From Candidatus Parcubacteria bacterium (GTDB taxonomy: Bacteria > Patescibacteriota > Minisyncoccia > Phycocordibacterales > CAIZLB01): a stretch of DNA of 7,472 nucleotides. Each line of letters begins with the position of its first letter. Within the stretch, counting starts at the first letter, position 1. A program made the position numbers and the translations under genes. This document shows positions 4,944 through 7,472 of the stretch, piece after piece. The DNA is taken from assembly GCA_014378965.1 (NCBI GenBank), contig JACMMR010000019.1:1-7472 (forward strand). The letters run 5' to 3'. The notes under the pieces were generated by a model. It ran no database searches and had not been told where the DNA came from. It worked only from the letters and a program-made list of their open reading frames with translations.

Positions 4944-7427
4944 TGAGGGCAACAATACAGAGTCAGCTAAATTTGCATAAGTTTCATATTCACGCCATTT
5001 AGGGCGTAAGTTTTGATTTACTGCGTCATATATTTGACCTGGCATAGATTCAGGCTTGGAATGACCAGATTTACCCTTAATCCAGATAGTCAGAAACTCC
5101 TTTTTTTCTGTTTCTTGCTGATGTAGCCATTCTTGCCAAAATAAAATCCTCATAGGGGCATCGATATCTTCAACTTTATAACTCTCAAATAACATAGACT
5201 TTAGTAATTTCCATGCCATGTAGAGTCTCCAAACAAGACGTGGATTAGTGAAGTCAAATTCTTGAGTTAACTTTTTGAATAGCACTTTTTCCTCAACCAA
5301 TGAAGTTTGAGAAATCTTGATCATAGTGCTGTCGCTCACAAGTGTTTCAAGTTCATCTGTTGTGGTTTGAGAATCCTCAAATGAACTTTGATTAGGAATT
5401 TCTTGTGTAGATTCGGATATGTTAGTTGCAACTCCTTCAGCTTTCTTAAGAGCATCTGTGATAATTGTTGAATCAGAAATATCTTTAAACATTACATCAT
5501 CAACAAAACTTTCTACCCCTAACAAGTCAACTGATGGCAAAGTTACACTTACTTGTAATACTTTCGCCAGATAATCTCTAGCTACTAGAGCTGGTGCTCT
5601 ACCTGCATGACCAAAATCCTTATAATGTTTCTCAACAGCTGCAAAAGCCATCCGCTCGTCAATTGCAACCAAAGTTACCACACGTGGTATGTGGGCAACC
5701 AATCTCACAGCATCTAAAACTTCTTTTACTGTATCAACGCTACAACGATCCAAATCATCAACTACTAATAATAAAAGTTTGCCTTGTTTAGGTTGCTTAT
5801 CTGCCCCCAAACATAGCTCACAAATATTTTGTAAAGTGCGATGAATATCTAATATTAAGCCTTGTTGAGTTGAGTAATCCGGCAACTGAAATTTTGTAAA
5901 TACTTTTTTTACATCTAATAATCTAAACCACTCAGTGAGGTTTTTTGTAACAAAGTTAGAGAATTGATTAATGGTGTAAACCACAGTAATTGAAGTGATG
6001 ACTAGAGTTGGAAATAATGGAATTACACTCTCATAAGCAAAATAAAATAAACAAATTAGAACAGGCAGACTTATCAATATCTGAGGTGGGAAAAAGAGAT
6101 AGCTTAAATACTTAGCTTTAAATGTATTGAAATCATTTTCAATTACTTTTTTTAAATTGTTATTACGTCTAAATGCTAACTGTGATGCCAATTTAAACCT
6201 ATCCCAAAAACCCATATCTTTTACTAAACTATCTACTACTGATTGAGCAAGCATTGCACTTATGTTAGTTGCCTTTTCGTTATACCAAGCGTTAAACTCA
6301 GCCATTAAAACTTGTGGATGTTCAGACTTGATTAACTCTTCTTTTAAAAAGTTAATTTGGGATGATTTTCCAGTGCCCCAGTGCCCAAATAAGCCAATAG
6401 CAAAAGGATGCACATCTTCACGTTCAGTAAGTAATCTAAATAATGATTTGGTAATCTTTCCTCTACCTAACACATCCTTAACAGCCAAACTCTCTGAACG
6501 GCTTGCTGTTAGATATGAGTCCGCTATGATTGCTTCTGGATTATTGATTGATAAGGCGTCTGTTCCAATGAGGTCGAGCAACCTCTTAGCTTTTTTAATC
6601 TGATTTTTATTTCCGTCAGCTATGATCTCATTTATTAACTCTCTTGCTCCATACTTATCATCCATATCGATGTAAGCATTTGCTAATTCAATTTTTTTAT
6701 CTATTTCATCAACTAGAATTAAATCGTTTTTCCTGACTTTCTCCTTCGCTAAAGCGTATGCATCATGGGAAAGTTTTACAATGTCAGTATATTTAGTCTT
6801 TACTTGATAAATAATCGATGAATAAATTGCAAAATCAAGCTTAGTTTGTATCTTTATATCAAGATAATTTAATATATTTTGGTCAAGACTTACAAAGACA
6901 TTTGGTCTAATCCAAAACAGTCCGAAAGTTAGATTATTGGATGTGTATTTAACTGTAAGTGCTTTATTGAAAGCATCTGCGAAGCCCTTAGAATTAAGGG
7001 GGGATGACTTTAAGGCTTCAGAAAATATATCCCATAATTTATTAACATCATCAGGCTTTCGATCTCTTTTATATGCAATAAACCATGAGTTAACATTATT
7101 AATAATAGGAATACCCTCAAAGTTCTTTGGTACATTTGAACTTAAAGAAAATTTAACTTTAACCCTTTCAAGTATTTTGATACGGTAGTCTTGTCTAATA
7201 GCTCGATTGAAAACACCAAAAAACGTGAACGGGTCAATTTCATTGAGTAAAGAGGAATTACCATTCTCATCAACATCTCTGAGCGGAGTAATAGGGAAAT
7301 TTTCTAACCTCATCCCTTCTAAAAATCCAATCAGCTCCTTTTGATTGTCACGCCATACAACCAGTTTATCCGCAAGCTCTTCATAAAACGGAATCCAATC
7401 AAAATTTTGCTCTGAACTATAGGACAT
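4929..7427 (-). CDS. KAP-family P-loop NTPase with McrB-like N-terminal domain and two membrane segments
   Basis: An 832-residue protein counted from ATG at 7427. Residues 10-195 (DWIPFYEELADKL, IDPFTFFGVFNR, GLFWIRP) resemble, from memory, the N-terminal domain of McrB-like restriction ATPases. Residues 240-290 (ANAYIDMDDKYGARELI) look like a FimV-type TPR motif. The KAP NTPase follows: Walker A GHWGTGKSS (348-356), two hydrophobic segments (about 444-464 and 468-489) inserted between the Walker motifs as in typical KAP proteins, and Walker B LLLLVVDDLDRC (551-562). A Ser/Thr-rich linker (about 650-710) and a helical tail end the protein. KAP includes PifA of plasmid F, which excludes phage T7, so an inner-membrane antiphage role is possible but unproven. 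A TTG at 7463 after GAGGT would add 12 residues, and the frame stays open to the window edge. It is convergent with vsr. Confidence 0.82.
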   Translation of the reverse strand: MSYSSEQNFDWIPFYEELADKLVVWRDNQKELIGFLEGMRLENFPITPLRDVDENGNSSLLNEIDPFTFFGVFNRAIRQDYRIKILERVKVKFSLSSNVPKNFEGIPIINNVNSWFIAYKRDRKPDDVNKLWDIFSEALKSSPLNSKGFADAFNKALTVKYTSNNLTFGLFWIRPNVFVSLDQNILNYLDIKIQTKLDFAIYSSIIYQVKTKYTDIVKLSHDAYALAKEKVRKNDLILVDEIDKKIELANAYIDMDDKYGARELINEIIADGNKNQIKKAKRLLDLIGTDALSINNPEAIIADSYLTASRSESLAVKDVLGRGKITKSLFRLLTEREDVHPFAIGLFGHWGTGKSSQINFLKEELIKSEHPQVLMAEFNAWYNEKATNISAMLAQSVVDSLVKDMGFWDRFKLASQLAFRRNNNLKKVIENDFNTFKAKYLSYLFFPPQILISLPVLICLFYFAYESVIPLFPTLVITSITVVYTINQFSNFVTKNLTEWFRLLDVKKVFTKFQLPDYSTQQGLILDIHRTLQNICELCLGADKQPKQGKLLLLVVDDLDRCSVDTVKEVLDAVRLVAHIPRVVTLVAIDERMAFAAVEKHYKDFGHAGRAPALVARDYLAKVLQVSVTLPSVDLLGVESFVDDVMFKDISDSTIITDALKKAEGVATNISESTQEIPNQSSFEDSQTTTDELETLVSDSTMIKISQTSLVEEKVLFKKLTQEFDFTNPRLVWRLYMAWKLLKSMLFESYKVEDIDAPMRILFWQEWLHQQETEKKEFLTIWIKGKSGHSKPESMPGQIYDAVNQNLRPKWREYETYANLADSVLLPSSLQK

Positions 7428-7472
7428 TAATTGAACTTTCTGTAAAAGGTGGCAATGGCTCAAATATACCTC

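Noticed and set aside
5594..6603. Plus-strand open frames at 5594-5791 and 6262-6603 opposite the KAP gene, and a similar one at 6937-7188
   Set aside because: They are antisense to conserved KAP motifs or to the N-terminal domain, and show no recognisable domain.
7428..7463. TTG start at 7463 for the KAP gene
   Set aside because: It has a good GAGGT upstream, but the recognised N-terminal domain starts about 10 residues after the ATG at 7427, so the extra 12 residues are unnecessary. Not excluded, because the frame is open to the window edge.
1..7472. CRISPR array, insertion sequence or transposase
   Set aside because: No regularly spaced repeats, terminal inverted repeats or transposase motifs were seen on either strand.

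Overview
The window is AT-rich bacterial DNA, most likely from a low-GC gammaproteobacterium. The evidence is a tRNA gene with an encoded CCA end, clear Shine-Dalgarno sequences, an HpaII-type restriction system with a Vsr nuclease, and a FimV-like helical repeat in the last gene. The genus cannot be fixed from the sequence. Gene content is accessory: a restriction-modification (RM) defence cassette next to a tRNA gene, the usual setting of a genomic island, although no integrase or second attachment site lies inside the window.

Layout: (1) 16-130, a CAT-anticodon tRNA (probably elongator Met) followed by a strong terminator. (2) 233-1879, minus strand, a GHKL (MutL/MORC-like) ATPase whose C-terminal domain carries an R-x4-H HEPN-type ribonuclease motif; it has its own terminator facing the tRNA. 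(3) 1880-2080, a divergent promoter region in which both putative start points carry the same AGGGCATA element. (4) 2081-4833, plus strand, an operon of a small ASCH-domain protein, a DNA cytosine-5 methyltransferase, an HpaII-family restriction endonuclease and a Vsr endonuclease; the first three overlap end to start. (5) 4929-7427, minus strand and convergent with the operon, a large KAP-family P-loop NTPase with two membrane segments and an N-terminal domain resembling that of McrB-type restriction ATPases. It may extend past the right edge.

Inferred logic: the methyltransferase and endonuclease form a type II RM pair (by RE family the site would be CCGG, not proven). Vsr would repair T:G mismatches left by deamination of the methylated cytosine. 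The ASCH protein may read or handle modified nucleic acid. The GHKL-HEPN protein looks like an ATP-driven sensor joined to an RNA-cleaving effector that could back up restriction. MutL/MORC-like ATPases beside 5mC-methylase and Vsr genes are a described association; the HEPN fusion, the leading ASCH gene, the shared promoter element and the McrB-N/FimV-like/KAP fusion are the parts most worth a second look.
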